A stretch of DNA of 64,000 nt from Paraburkholderia aspalathi (GCF_900116445.1 NZ_FPBH01000039.1:1-64000), one strand, 5' to 3'; shown: positions 41,079 through 49,862, counted from the first letter of the stretch. Numbers and translations: made by a program. The notes: generated by a model not told the origin, from the letters alone.

Positions 41079-42590
41079 ATGAGCGAGACAACAGAAGCAC
41101 AGGCAGGTCAGCAAGAGGGCTCGCGTTCCGGAGTGAGCCGCCGCACTTTCATCAAAGGCGCGGCGGCCGCAGCCGTAGTGGTGCCGGCAGTGGCGGCTAC
41201 GCAATGCTCGCGCGTCGAATCGCCTGGACCCGTGGAGGAGGCCAGAATGACCGCTGACATGGAGAAGTACCGCGCGCTTGGCGGCTGGGTGGAAAGGCCG
41301 GGCGATCTGCAGCCGGAACTCGTCGGCGACGTGAGTGCGGATGTGGTCATAGTCGGCGCCGGTTTTGCCGGGCTGTCGGCTGCGCTGGAACTGGTCAGGC
41401 ACGGAGCGAAAGTAGTCGTGCTCGAACGAGAGTTCGCCGGCTTTGGTGCAAGTGGACGCAACGCGGGCTATCTGGCCGGCGCACTCGCGCTCGAGTACGA
41501 TCTTTTTCTCAAGAGCATCGGCAACGAAAAAGGGAAGGAGATCGTCCGCTACTACGAAGACGCTGTTCCTTTCGTGGAGGGCAAGCTCAAAGAGTACGAG
41601 ATTGACTGCGACTACAACCAGACCGGCATTATCCGTGCAGGCATTGATCCCGCACAGGAAGAGAAGGTGCGCGAGGACATGCGAACCGGCGCCGGGTTGG
41701 GCTTTCAATCAGAGTTTCTCGATCAGGCTGAGATGCATGCGCGTGGCATTCCGCCGGCGTTTCTGTTTGGCAACTACGTGCCGCGCGGCGGCACGCTCCA
41801 TCCCGGCAAGTACGTAATGGGACTCAGGCGCGCAGCGTTGCGCGCAGGCGTTAAGATTTACGAAAATACGCCGCTGCTGTCTTACACGGAGGGGCCGGTC
41901 GTCAAGGTGCAAACACCGCGAGGCAGTGCGAGCGCCCCGGCTCTGATGCTGGCCACCAACGCTTATACGCCGCAGCTCGGCCTGCTTGCAGACAAGGTCG
42001 TGCCGTTGCGAGTCTCGGCGATTGAAACCGAACAGCTTTCCGATGCTCAGCGCAAGGCATTGGGCTGGCCGCGACGTGAAGGTATCGTGACGGCGCACTG
42101 GACCATGGAAAGCCACCGCCTGACCGTCAACAACACACTCGTGGTGACGACGAAGCGTATCCATTACCCGTACGGCTCCAAAACGCCGAACGTGCCCGAC
42201 TACGAGTCGTATCGCGAGCTACGCACGGCTCTGCATGATCGCTTTCCAATCCTTAAGGACATCGCCCTGCGGGCATGCTGGAGCGGCTATATCAGTTTGG
42301 CCAATGACGCGCTGCCAGTCGTCGGGACAACGGGGGCACATCGGAACATCTTCTACAGCGCTGGGTGCTCCGGGCATGGTGTGGCCGCGCAGTCGATGGT
42401 GGGCAACATGATCGCCGGGCGGATTCACGGCACCGAAAATCCGCTCCTTTTGGCGCTGGATCACAAGACGCCATCCACGCTGCCCGAGCCGTTGCGATGG
42501 TGCGTCATTAATGGGGCGTTGGGCGTGACAAACGCGCTGGACGACCGCGTGAACGACAAGGCGCGCGCGGCGAAGGCGTTGCGTGCATAA
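41079..42590 (+). CDS. Tat-exported DAO-family FAD oxidoreductase
   Basis: The 503-residue protein has a Tat signal (SRRTFIKGAAAAAVVVP) and an FAD motif VVIVGAGFAGLSAALEL, then GASGRNAGYLAG and a C-terminal GCSGHGVAAQSMVGNMIAG, as in PuuB-type gamma-glutamylputrescine/D-amino-acid oxidases. It is thus a third exported flavoprotein in this block and probably oxidises a C-N bond in the periplasm. It is the last gene of unit B, 10 bases after the thiolase. Confidence 0.85.
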   Translation: MSETTEAQAGQQEGSRSGVSRRTFIKGAAAAAVVVPAVAATQCSRVESPGPVEEARMTADMEKYRALGGWVERPGDLQPELVGDVSADVVIVGAGFAGLSAALELVRHGAKVVVLEREFAGFGASGRNAGYLAGALALEYDLFLKSIGNEKGKEIVRYYEDAVPFVEGKLKEYEIDCDYNQTGIIRAGIDPAQEEKVREDMRTGAGLGFQSEFLDQAEMHARGIPPAFLFGNYVPRGGTLHPGKYVMGLRRAALRAGVKIYENTPLLSYTEGPVVKVQTPRGSASAPALMLATNAYTPQLGLLADKVVPLRVSAIETEQLSDAQRKALGWPRREGIVTAHWTMESHRLTVNNTLVVTTKRIHYPYGSKTPNVPDYESYRELRTALHDRFPILKDIALRACWSGYISLANDALPVVGTTGAHRNIFYSAGCSGHGVAAQSMVGNMIAGRIHGTENPLLLALDHKTPSTLPEPLRWCVINGALGVTNALDDRVNDKARAAKALRA

Positions 42591-42683
42591 CGCGCGTAGC
42601 GCTATGGGACGCCTGCAGCGAACATACCTCGACCCGGCCCGCTTGGGGCATTGGGCGAGTGGCTCGACGATTGGCTACTGTAA

Positions 42684-42718
42684 ATGGAGGCGATGAGGAG
42701 GGGGCTCGAACCCTGCGG
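42684..42718 (-). other. tmRNA-3'-end-like sequence, possible attachment-site relic
   Basis: On the minus strand this reads GCAGGGTTCGAGCCCC, then TCATCGCCTCCA. This recalls the T-arm plus CGCCTCCA end of tmRNA genes, a common target of tyrosine-recombinase elements. The rest of a tmRNA is absent and the T-stem pairing is poor, so chance similarity is quite possible. Confidence 0.2.
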
Positions 42719-42748
42719 CGGGCCATATGGATGTTCAGCCTCGTGTAA

Positions 42749-42766
42749 GGTATAGTCATGTTTACC
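42749..42766 (+). promoter_or_regulatory. Possible operator upstream of the TetR gene
   Basis: GGTATAGTCATGTTTACC has inverted outer arms (GGTA and TACC) and shares GTAT and ATGTTT with the catabolic promoter cores, though the internal spacing differs. It lies about 70 bp before the TetR start, where an autoregulatory site is expected. Confidence 0.4.
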
Positions 42767-42836
42767 TAGGAAGCGGTTCGTGTGACCGCGTTGCCTCTCC
42801 TCGGCGAGGCGTCTACCTCACTCAAGGCGGAAAGCG

Positions 42837-43523
42837 ATGACAGTGCCAAAAGAGCCAAGCGCCCGTAAGCGGCGCACGTCGGGCGCAGCGCCCTCCACGG
42901 GAACCGCACCCGACGGTTTGCGAGCCCAGGGCGTGCGTACGCGCAATGCCATTATTCGTGTGGCAAGGAAGCTCTTGCTCGAGAGCGGCCCCATGGACTT
43001 CTCGCTGCGTGCCGTCGCCCTGAAAGCGGGAATCAGTGTCAGCAATCTCCAATACTACTTCCCGACGCGGCCCGCCGTCCTGCGGGCGGTCATGGCGCCC
43101 GTAATCGACACGTATCTCGACGCGCTAAAACAGGCGCTCCAGAGCAATGCCTCGCCGCGCGCGGCGATCGAAGCCATTCTCGATCTGGGGCTACAGGACG
43201 CGAAGGACGCGAAGAACATCCCGCTGTGGTGGCATTTCTTTTCGTTTGCGTCTACCGATCCCGAATGCGGACAGATGCGGGACGAGTGGTACGACACCTT
43301 GACGAGCGAACTTGCCAAGCTCATTCGTGCCGTGAACCCGGAGCGTGGCGCGGCCGAGAGTGCACATATTGCCGTGCTGCTCATTTCGATGGTCGACGGC
43401 ATGACACTTCATCTGGGCACCACGCGCAGCAAACGCGCGTACATGCGAGGGTTCGAGGCGATGTACCTCGAGACCGCGCGTAACCTGGTGTGGGGGAAGA
43501 CGGTGGCCGCCGAGACGGCCTAG
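42837..43523 (+). CDS. TetR-family regulator of the catabolic block
   Basis: The 228-residue protein has a basic tail and a TetR helix-turn-helix (about residues 35-80) with RNAIIRVARKLLLESG, FSLRAVALKAGISVSNLQYYF, followed by a larger ligand domain with PLWWHFFSFASTDPECG. The only regulator among these catabolic genes, it is the prime candidate to bind the shared promoter core. Acyl-CoA or the substrate itself are likely ligands by analogy with other TetR regulators, but this is inference. Confidence 0.88.
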   Translation: MTVPKEPSARKRRTSGAAPSTGTAPDGLRAQGVRTRNAIIRVARKLLLESGPMDFSLRAVALKAGISVSNLQYYFPTRPAVLRAVMAPVIDTYLDALKQALQSNASPRAAIEAILDLGLQDAKDAKNIPLWWHFFSFASTDPECGQMRDEWYDTLTSELAKLIRAVNPERGAAESAHIAVLLISMVDGMTLHLGTTRSKRAYMRGFEAMYLETARNLVWGKTVAAETA

Positions 43524-43556
43524 CAGCCACAGCGCAATGCCGGCTAAGAAAGGACG

Positions 43557-43619
43557 GGGGAATACCCTGTCTTTTTTTTTCACCTTTTGTTTTGTATTGT
43601 TACCTATGTTTGGTATGTT
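43557..43619 (+). promoter_or_regulatory. Bipartite catabolic promoter D
   Basis: GGGGAATACCCT (43557-43568) is followed by a T-tract, then TTGTAT (-35, 43592), a 16-bp spacer TGTTACCTATGTTTGG and TATGTT (-10, 43614). It drives the acyl-CoA dehydrogenase gene at 43692. The GGGAATACCCTGTCT(T)n could also act as a terminator for the TetR gene. Confidence 0.65.
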
Positions 43620-43691
43620 GATCTACAGGCTGGGTGACTGGGTTGCGAGGCAGTCCGGTCGACATGCATCTACGAGAGGAGGAGTACCGAA

Positions 43692-44981
43692 ATGATTCGA
43701 CTGCATAAGTCTGTAGGGTTGCCGCTGGCCGGATTGAACGGCTTCGAAACGCCGATGAGCGAGGAGGAGCGTGCCATCCAGGACACGGTTCACCGTTTGG
43801 CGCGAGATGTGCTGAAACCCGTCGGCCGCGAACTCGACCGCATGACGCCGGAGGAAGTGATCGCGCCCGGCTCGCCGTACTGGGCAGCCATGATGGAGAG
43901 CGCGAAACTCGGCCTCGATCCGCAGTTGCTCGCGCAGCTTCCGCCAGACATGGCGGTGCGCATTGAATCGCTGATCGGCGAAGAACTCGGCTGGGGCGAT
44001 GCAGGGCTTGCCGTTTCGATCGGCGTGGCGCCCGCTCCGTTGATGATGGCGCAGTCGATCGGTAATCAGGAACTGATCGACATGTGCACCGGCAAGATTG
44101 GTTGCTGGATGAACACGCAGCCCGACCGTGGCACCGATGCCGCGATCCTCTACCGCGATGAGATCAGCGCGGGCGGCAAGCAGCCGGTGGGTAACCTCAC
44201 GGCAAAGGTGGGCGCGGACGAAATCGTCATCAACGGGCAGAGTTCCGCGTGGATCTCGAACGGTTCAGTTGCGCAGGTGGCGCTCGCGTACATGGCGGCG
44301 GATTATGGCGATGGGTTCTATGGTACCGGGGAACGAAGTGCATTCACGAACGGCATCGGCATGATTCTTCCGCTCGATCTGCCGGGTATCTCGCGCGGCA
44401 AGCCGCTTGACAAGATTGGCCAGCGCTCGCTGCCGCAGGGCGAGATCTATTTCGACAATGTGAAGGTGCCCAAGCGCTTCGCCATAGCGCTGCAGGACGA
44501 ATATCTGGGCAATCTTGCCTCTACCTGGTCGTTCGCCGGAACGCACATGTGCCAGGTGTTCGTGGGCGTGGCCCGCGCCGCGTTCGAACTCGCGCTGGCG
44601 TATTGCCACGAGCGCAAGCAAGGAGGGGCGCTGTTGATCGACCACCAGATGACGCAACTGCGCGTGGGCGAGATGCTGCGGCGCCTCGAGATGGCGCGTG
44701 CGATTGCGCGACGCAGCCTCGCATTCTCGCGTCTGTCTCCAAAGAGTCATCCGTATGCGACTGCACAGGCCAAGGTCAGCGTGACCGAAGAAGCGATGAA
44801 GATCACGCACGAGGCGTTTCAGCTTTTCGGTGGCAACGGCACTACCCGCGAATTCCCGATCGAGAAGCTGTTCCGCGATGTGCGCTCCGCGCTGATCGAA
44901 GACGGCGAGAACTACCACCTCACGTTGCGTCTGGGTGTCCTGGCAGGAAAGCTCTATCAGAACGGGTGGACGAAGGAGTAA
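43692..44981 (+). CDS. Acyl-CoA dehydrogenase family protein
   Basis: The 429-residue protein has the acyl-CoA dehydrogenase fold: an N-terminal helical domain, a middle beta domain with a GxGxxMILPLDLPG segment, and a C-terminal helical domain with FQLFGGNGTTREFPIEKLFRD. Where medium-chain enzymes have IYEGT with the catalytic Glu, this one has IEDGE (402-406), so the base may be displaced or Asp404. It may oxidise an unusual acyl-CoA. The preceding leader carries promoter D. A GAGAGGAGGAGTACC tract lies before the ATG. Confidence 0.87.
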   Translation: MIRLHKSVGLPLAGLNGFETPMSEEERAIQDTVHRLARDVLKPVGRELDRMTPEEVIAPGSPYWAAMMESAKLGLDPQLLAQLPPDMAVRIESLIGEELGWGDAGLAVSIGVAPAPLMMAQSIGNQELIDMCTGKIGCWMNTQPDRGTDAAILYRDEISAGGKQPVGNLTAKVGADEIVINGQSSAWISNGSVAQVALAYMAADYGDGFYGTGERSAFTNGIGMILPLDLPGISRGKPLDKIGQRSLPQGEIYFDNVKVPKRFAIALQDEYLGNLASTWSFAGTHMCQVFVGVARAAFELALAYCHERKQGGALLIDHQMTQLRVGEMLRRLEMARAIARRSLAFSRLSPKSHPYATAQAKVSVTEEAMKITHEAFQLFGGNGTTREFPIEKLFRDVRSALIEDGENYHLTLRLGVLAGKLYQNGWTKE

Positions 44982-45070
44982 CCAGACCGTCGGCGCCGAT
45001 GTATTGGCTTCGCGTTGATGCACCGTCTATCTTGGCTCGAATTAATTTATTGCTTAGAAGTGCGACGTGA

Positions 45071-45490
45071 ATGCTACCGCTTATATTGAGCCGTGCAGTT
45101 CTGGCGGCTGGCCGGGGGCTGGGCAGCGGCGAGAACTACACGAAGGTTTTGGAGCCGCTGGCGAACAAGCTCAACGCGGCTCTTGGCGGTTCGCGTGCTG
45201 CAGTAGATGCCGGCTACGTGCCGAACGATCACCAGGTCGGTCAAACCGGCAAGATCGTGCCTCCGCAGCTCTACATCGCGGTGGGCATCTCGAGCGCGAT
45301 CCAGCACCTGGCGGGCATGAAAGACTCGAAGGTGATCGTGGCGATCAACAAGGACGAAGAAGCACCGATCTTCAGCGTGGCCGACTACGGCCTAGTGGGC
45401 GATCTGTTCGCTGTCGTGCCGGAGCTGGCGTCGTCAATCTGGGCGCTCAGCCGGAGGTGCGCCCGTGATGCCGGGCGCACGCTGGTGTAA
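45071..45490 (+). pseudogene. etfA: Electron-transfer flavoprotein alpha-subunit fragment
   Basis: Residues 9-125 match the FAD domain of EtfA almost continuously: GRGLGSGENYTKVLEPLANK, SRAAVDAGYVPNDHQVGQTG, AIQHLAGMKDSKVIVAINKD and EEAPIFSVADYGLVGDLFAV. The N-terminal ~180 residues are missing, and an in-frame stop lies directly before the first ATG. The C-terminus diverges after VVPELA. It is a truncated copy left beside the acyl-CoA dehydrogenase, which needs ETF as electron acceptor; intact etfAB must be elsewhere. Confidence 0.85.
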
Positions 45491-45593
45491 TCCCGCTCAC
45501 TTGCCAGGATCGTCGAAATTTTCTATGACGCGGTGCTTCGGTGCCCAGCGGGGCGTGCGAAAGTGAAACATCGCGAGACATTTTTGAAGATAC

Positions 45594-45657
45594 AGAGGAA
45601 ATCTCTTTATTTTTTTGCCAATTTTAATTGGTATCATGACCTATGTTTAGTCGTATG
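45594..45657 (+). promoter_or_regulatory. Bipartite catabolic promoter E
   Basis: AGAGGAAATCTCT (45594-45606) and a T-tract precede the core TGACCTATGTTTAGTC (45637-45652), with TGGTAT and TCGTAT as weaker -35/-10. It resembles promoters A, B and D, with the weakest match of the four. The leader between it and the gene is about 190 bp, so part of the 355-bp gap (45491-45845) is untranslated. Confidence 0.58.
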
Positions 45658-45845
45658 TACTATTAAAAGTTCGCTGAGACAGCGGATCTCACGGTCCCCG
45701 AAGAGGTTCGCGCATGGTTATGAATAGGAATACCAATAAGCTGCGCAGCACGGTGTATCGACCGGATATTGGGTCTGGCGCCTGAGCGGAGCAGGTTCGG
45801 TGACCCGCGAGCAGCGGGGACCTTCATCACGTAGACAGAGACACT

Positions 45846-47330
45846 ATGGCAAAAAAATCTTCCCCTGGCGGCACTGCAAACCTGCAGCGCAGGCAATGGC
45901 TCAAATATGCTGGAGCCTCGGCTGCCGTGGGCACGCTCGCGATGGGCAGCCAACAGGCGTATGCCGCAGTCACCAAGGCCGCGCCCGGCGCGGACGGCGT
46001 TCTCGACGTCGCCATCATAGGAGCGGGGCTGGCCGGACTGACCGCCGCGCGAGATCTGCGCCAGGCGGGCTGCGAATCCTTTCTGGTGCTGGAAGCACGG
46101 GATCGCGTGGGAGGGCGAACATTTAACTACGACATCCCCGGCGGGTACGTTTCGGAAGTCGGCGGGCAATGGATCGGGCCCGGCCAGACCGCCGTCGCGG
46201 ATCTCGCACGCGAACTGGGTGTCGGAACCTTCCCGACCTATTACGACGGCAACACGGTCATTCTGGGCGGCGACGGTCGCGTGACAGTCGATCTGAAGGG
46301 TACGTTCGGCACCGACGAGGCGATCGGGGCAAAGCTCAGCAAGCTCTCGCGCGACGTGCCTTGTGGTGCACCGTGGACTTCCCCGAAGGCCGGCGAACTG
46401 GACAAGCTCTCGGTAGGTGACTGGCTGGAAAAGCAGGATATCAAGCCTGAAGACCAGGTTGCATGGAATGGCAGCATTACTCTTTCGGGTGGCGCGGCGC
46501 CAGCAAAGATGGGGATGCTGCACTTCCTTTCGATGGTTAATTCAGCCGATTGCGATTACTCGCAGCTCGACAGCATCAAGCACAGCGCCCAGGAGACCCG
46601 CTTCGTCGGCGGCTCGCAAATTCTCAGCATCAAGATGGCCGAGCAACTGGGTGACAGGGTGCGCCTGTCTTCTCCGGTCTACCAGATTTCCGGATGGGAC
46701 GGCGACGTCGTCACCCTGCACACAGACCTTGGCGAAGTGCGGGCACGGACCGTCATCATGGCCCTCCATCCGGCTTTGTGTCATCAGATGCAATTCGATC
46801 CACCCCTGCCAGAAAAGCGCGCTGCCCTGCAGCGCGCCTGGCCCGCGCATTCCCCAGCGCGGAAGACGGCCATGGTCTATCGGCGCCCATTCTGGCGCGA
46901 CAAGGGCATGAATGGCAGCATCTTCCAGGTCAATGGCCCGATCCTCTGGGCCTACGACAATTCCCCTCCCGCCGGCGAGATCGGGGTCATCAATGCGTTC
47001 ATCCAGAATGCGATGGTCCCGTCCGAGCGGGACGCGGCAATGGCCATGCATAAGCAGTTCTACGCGCAGGCATGGGGCGACGAAGCACTGTCGCCCATCG
47101 CCTACCACGATCAGGACTGGGGCCGGGTCGATCGCTGGACCTTGACCTGCGTTTCCGCCATTCCGCCGGGTTTCTGGAGTGCTCACGGCGAGGCGCTGCG
47201 CCCGTCGTGCGGGAAGCTGATCTGGTCGGGGACGGAGACTGCGAACATCTGGGCCGGCTACATGGATGGCGCCGTGCGCTCGGGCCACCACGGGGCGCTT
47301 CAGGCGCTCAATGTCCTGCGTCGGGCGTAG
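45846..47330 (+). CDS. Tat-exported flavin amine-oxidase-family dehydrogenase 2
   Basis: The 494-residue protein is a close paralogue of the enzyme at 34667. It has a Tat signal (RRQWLKYAGASAAVGTLAMG), FAD motif VAIIGAGLAGLTAARDL, RVGGRTFNYD, GGQWIGPGQ and LIWSGTETANIWAGYMDGAV. Many aligned blocks are shared with paralogue 1. It is again followed at once by a di-haem cytochrome c. Two such pairs suggest different substrates or two successive oxidations. Confidence 0.88.
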   Translation: MAKKSSPGGTANLQRRQWLKYAGASAAVGTLAMGSQQAYAAVTKAAPGADGVLDVAIIGAGLAGLTAARDLRQAGCESFLVLEARDRVGGRTFNYDIPGGYVSEVGGQWIGPGQTAVADLARELGVGTFPTYYDGNTVILGGDGRVTVDLKGTFGTDEAIGAKLSKLSRDVPCGAPWTSPKAGELDKLSVGDWLEKQDIKPEDQVAWNGSITLSGGAAPAKMGMLHFLSMVNSADCDYSQLDSIKHSAQETRFVGGSQILSIKMAEQLGDRVRLSSPVYQISGWDGDVVTLHTDLGEVRARTVIMALHPALCHQMQFDPPLPEKRAALQRAWPAHSPARKTAMVYRRPFWRDKGMNGSIFQVNGPILWAYDNSPPAGEIGVINAFIQNAMVPSERDAAMAMHKQFYAQAWGDEALSPIAYHDQDWGRVDRWTLTCVSAIPPGFWSAHGEALRPSCGKLIWSGTETANIWAGYMDGAVRSGHHGALQALNVLRRA

Positions 47331-47340
47331 GAGGGCAACG

Positions 47341-47997
47341 ATGAAAAAAATTCTATTGATTAGCATTCCTCTGGTTGTTGTCCTGCTGCTGGCCATTTTC
47401 GGCGCCGATCTGCTGGGTCTTTACCGTCTTCAGAGCTATCTCACGACGTCGACCAGGGCTTACCTGGCTGATGGCGGCGCCTGGCCGCATGTGACCGATG
47501 TCTGTATGGGTTGTCACGGAGTCAAAGGCAATTCGCTACATCAGGGGTATCCGAGCCTGGCGGGGCAGCCATCGCCTTACCTGGAAACCCAGCTCCACAA
47601 TTTCGCGAGTGAGGCGCGGCGCAATCCGAACATGGGGCCTCTCGCGATGACGATGAGCGATCCGCAGATCAAATCGCTGGCTGAATATTTCGCCAGTGCG
47701 ACCCCGGTCGCGAACCACTACTTCAAGCCGGATGCGAGGCTGCGCGAGACGGGACAGCGCCTGGTGGCCGCGGGCAACTGCGTCGCATGTCACGGCGCCC
47801 AACTGATGGGCCATGACCAGTTTCCGCGTCTGGCTGGTCAGGGATACGACTATCTGCTCGCTCAGTTCGACGAGTTCGCTTCCAGCACCCGCAGCGAGCC
47901 CACCGGCGTCATGAAAAACCTTGCGACAAGTTTTTCGCCCGAAGACCGGAAGGCCATTGCCACCTATCTGGCAAGCCTTGACCCGAAGAAAAATTGA
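47341..47997 (+). CDS. Di-haem cytochrome c 2, partner of oxidase 2
   Basis: The 218-residue protein has an N-terminal anchor (ILLISIPLVVVLLLAIFGA) and two haem sites, C55-MG-C58-H59 and C147-VA-C150-H151. It resembles cytochrome c 1 in the SLAGQP, NPNMGP and DPQIKSLAEYFA regions. It starts 10 bases after oxidase 2. Electrons would go from periplasmic FAD to this cytochrome and then to the terminal oxidase. Confidence 0.9.
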   Translation: MKKILLISIPLVVVLLLAIFGADLLGLYRLQSYLTTSTRAYLADGGAWPHVTDVCMGCHGVKGNSLHQGYPSLAGQPSPYLETQLHNFASEARRNPNMGPLAMTMSDPQIKSLAEYFASATPVANHYFKPDARLRETGQRLVAAGNCVACHGAQLMGHDQFPRLAGQGYDYLLAQFDEFASSTRSEPTGVMKNLATSFSPEDRKAIATYLASLDPKKN

Positions 47998-48031
47998 CCA
48001 ATCAATTGCAACCGGAGTTGGGAGTTTAGCG

Positions 48032-48709
48032 ATGGACCTCAGATCTTTAGTTCTTATGCTGTCTAGTGCCTTGCTGGCGGTGAGTTCATTTTTCTACGGC
48101 TGGAAAATCATCAGGAAACGAAACTATCTTCTCGGGCTGGAGATGTGGATCGTCGGTACCTCGGCGACGAACGCCATCGGATTTTTTGCCACCGGCAATG
48201 CAGTGTCCTATGAGATTTCGCACTTTTTTGATGCGTTTTCTCGCGGATTCGGTATGCCGATCATCGCCGTCGCGGGTCTGATGGCGATTACGCACGGCTA
48301 CAAGCCGTCAATTCGCCAGGACGTCGCGGTATTCGTCGCTTCCTTTGCGCTCACCTTCGTTCTCGTGGGGGCGGATTTCATCGCCGGCGTTTTGCCTTAC
48401 TACTATCTGGCGATGTGGATCTGGCTGTCGATCTATCTCGCTTATTTCGTCAAGCGATTGCTGAACATCGGCGCAATGCTTGAGGCGTTGGGGGTGGCAG
48501 TGGCGCTGGTGACATCACTCACGATTGCCGGCATTTACGACTTCTACAAGATCCCTGGAGAGGAAACCAACGTCGTACTCAATTTCTTCACGCTTGCGCT
48601 GTGCACGTGGGCCTACTTCATGCCAGCGGTCTATTACGGCTACTGCGCCCTGGAGCGTGCCCGAAGCGGGAGTGTCGCGTCAAATAACCCCGTTCCATAC
48701 GGTAATTGA
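48032..48709 (+). CDS. Polytopic membrane protein, unknown function
   Basis: The 225-residue protein has six to seven predicted membrane helices and no charged catalytic motif. His and Tyr residues occur near helix ends (ISHFFDAF, GLMAITHGY). I do not recognise the family. It belongs to unit E after cytochrome c 2 and could be a permease or a quinone-linked membrane partner. GGAGTTGGGAG precedes the ATG. Confidence 0.6.
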   Translation: MDLRSLVLMLSSALLAVSSFFYGWKIIRKRNYLLGLEMWIVGTSATNAIGFFATGNAVSYEISHFFDAFSRGFGMPIIAVAGLMAITHGYKPSIRQDVAVFVASFALTFVLVGADFIAGVLPYYYLAMWIWLSIYLAYFVKRLLNIGAMLEALGVAVALVTSLTIAGIYDFYKIPGEETNVVLNFFTLALCTWAYFMPAVYYGYCALERARSGSVASNNPVPYGN

Positions 48710-48794
48710 GCCAAAGCCCTCGCTGTTGCCGCGCTCCAGATGCAACTGGACGTCCAACGCGGGCAACGCTGAACGTTTCCCACGGAGATTTGTG

Positions 48795-49526
48795 ATGAAT
48801 CAGACCTCGCGCAAGGTAATGCGCTTCACTGCCTGGAGTGCCATCATCGGCGGCCTGCTGGCGTACGCGAATGTTGGATTATCGGTGGCGGTGACCGGCC
48901 CGGATGCGGATATGGTGCTGCACGGTGCATCGATGCTGGCATTGCCTCCGAACACCCGCGACCTGTTTCGCTGGTGCATGGCTGCCGACGTGTTCGGCTT
49001 TTACCTGCCCTTCCTCGCCATCGGTGGATACTTTGTGCACGCATTTCGTGAGGAGTTGGGCGCACTCGGCAACATGGTGGCGATGGCCGTCGTGCTGTAC
49101 GTCGTGGTGGGCGTGACCGGCGCTGTCATGCAGTTTGCAATTCTTCACCCACTGGCACATCTATATGCGGGCGGCGACGATGTCACGAGAAACGCCGCGG
49201 CGGCGGTATGGACGGCGTTAGCCAATGGGACGCAAAACGGCCTCTGGTGGATTGAGGGTCCCCTCGTGTTCTTCTGGACATCGATTGCCGCCAACGCGCT
49301 CAAAAAGGCGGGTTGGAAGGGATCATTTCTGCTGAAAATCGTCAGTTGGGCTTTCGGGGTCTTCTTTCTGTTCGGTTTTTTTCCGAATCTCGACGCGCTT
49401 TCGAATGCGAGCGAGATGGTCGTGGTGCTGGTTCTGCCGCTGTGGATGTTGTTGTTCGGCTGGCAATTGCTGCGCCGCGCACGAACGGTGCCGGCAGGCT
49501 TGCAAGGCGTTGGCGCAACCACCTGA
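48795..49526 (+). CDS. Second polytopic membrane protein
   Basis: The 243-residue product has about six hydrophobic segments and resembles DUF4386-type helical membrane proteins in length and spacing, though I cannot confirm the family. Blocks such as CMAADVFGFYLPFLAIGGYF and GLWWIEGPLVFFWTSI stand out. It follows the first membrane protein by 85 bp, which makes a two-component membrane assembly possible. A GGAG precedes the start. Confidence 0.55.
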   Translation: MNQTSRKVMRFTAWSAIIGGLLAYANVGLSVAVTGPDADMVLHGASMLALPPNTRDLFRWCMAADVFGFYLPFLAIGGYFVHAFREELGALGNMVAMAVVLYVVVGVTGAVMQFAILHPLAHLYAGGDDVTRNAAAAVWTALANGTQNGLWWIEGPLVFFWTSIAANALKKAGWKGSFLLKIVSWAFGVFFLFGFFPNLDALSNASEMVVVLVLPLWMLLFGWQLLRRARTVPAGLQGVGATT

Positions 49527-49565
49527 AACAACAACTCTCAAACACATCTCAACGCGGAATTGAAT

Positions 49566-49862
49566 ATGACTACCCTGATCGTGAGCTACCCGAGCGCAGG
49601 AGGTGCGACGTTTGACCGCGAGTATTACCTTTCGACCCATGCCCCGCTTGTCCGGGTGGCTTGGAGTGAGTTCGGTCTGCAATCAGCCGAGGTGCTGTTT
49701 CCATCACCAAAGCCGCAACCCTTTGCATGCGTGACGATACTGCGTTTCAACGATCAGGTCGGGATCAATATGGTCCTCTCATCCGCCAAAACGGCCGAGG
49801 TGATCGGCGACGTGAAGAACTTTACCAATATCACGCCGACGATTTTCTGCGCGGACGACTGA
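49566..49862 (+). CDS. EthD-family small protein
   Basis: The 98-residue protein has the EthD ferredoxin-like fold: a first strand TTLIVSYPSAGG, then FDREYYLSTHAPLVRVAW containing the YYxxxHxPL motif, and a last strand TPTIFC. EthD proteins are dimeric alpha+beta barrels found beside oxygenases and are needed for ether degradation in the eth system. Here it may protect or cyclise an intermediate. It is the last intact gene of unit E. Confidence 0.78.
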   Translation: MTTLIVSYPSAGGATFDREYYLSTHAPLVRVAWSEFGLQSAEVLFPSPKPQPFACVTILRFNDQVGINMVLSSAKTAEVIGDVKNFTNITPTIFCADD

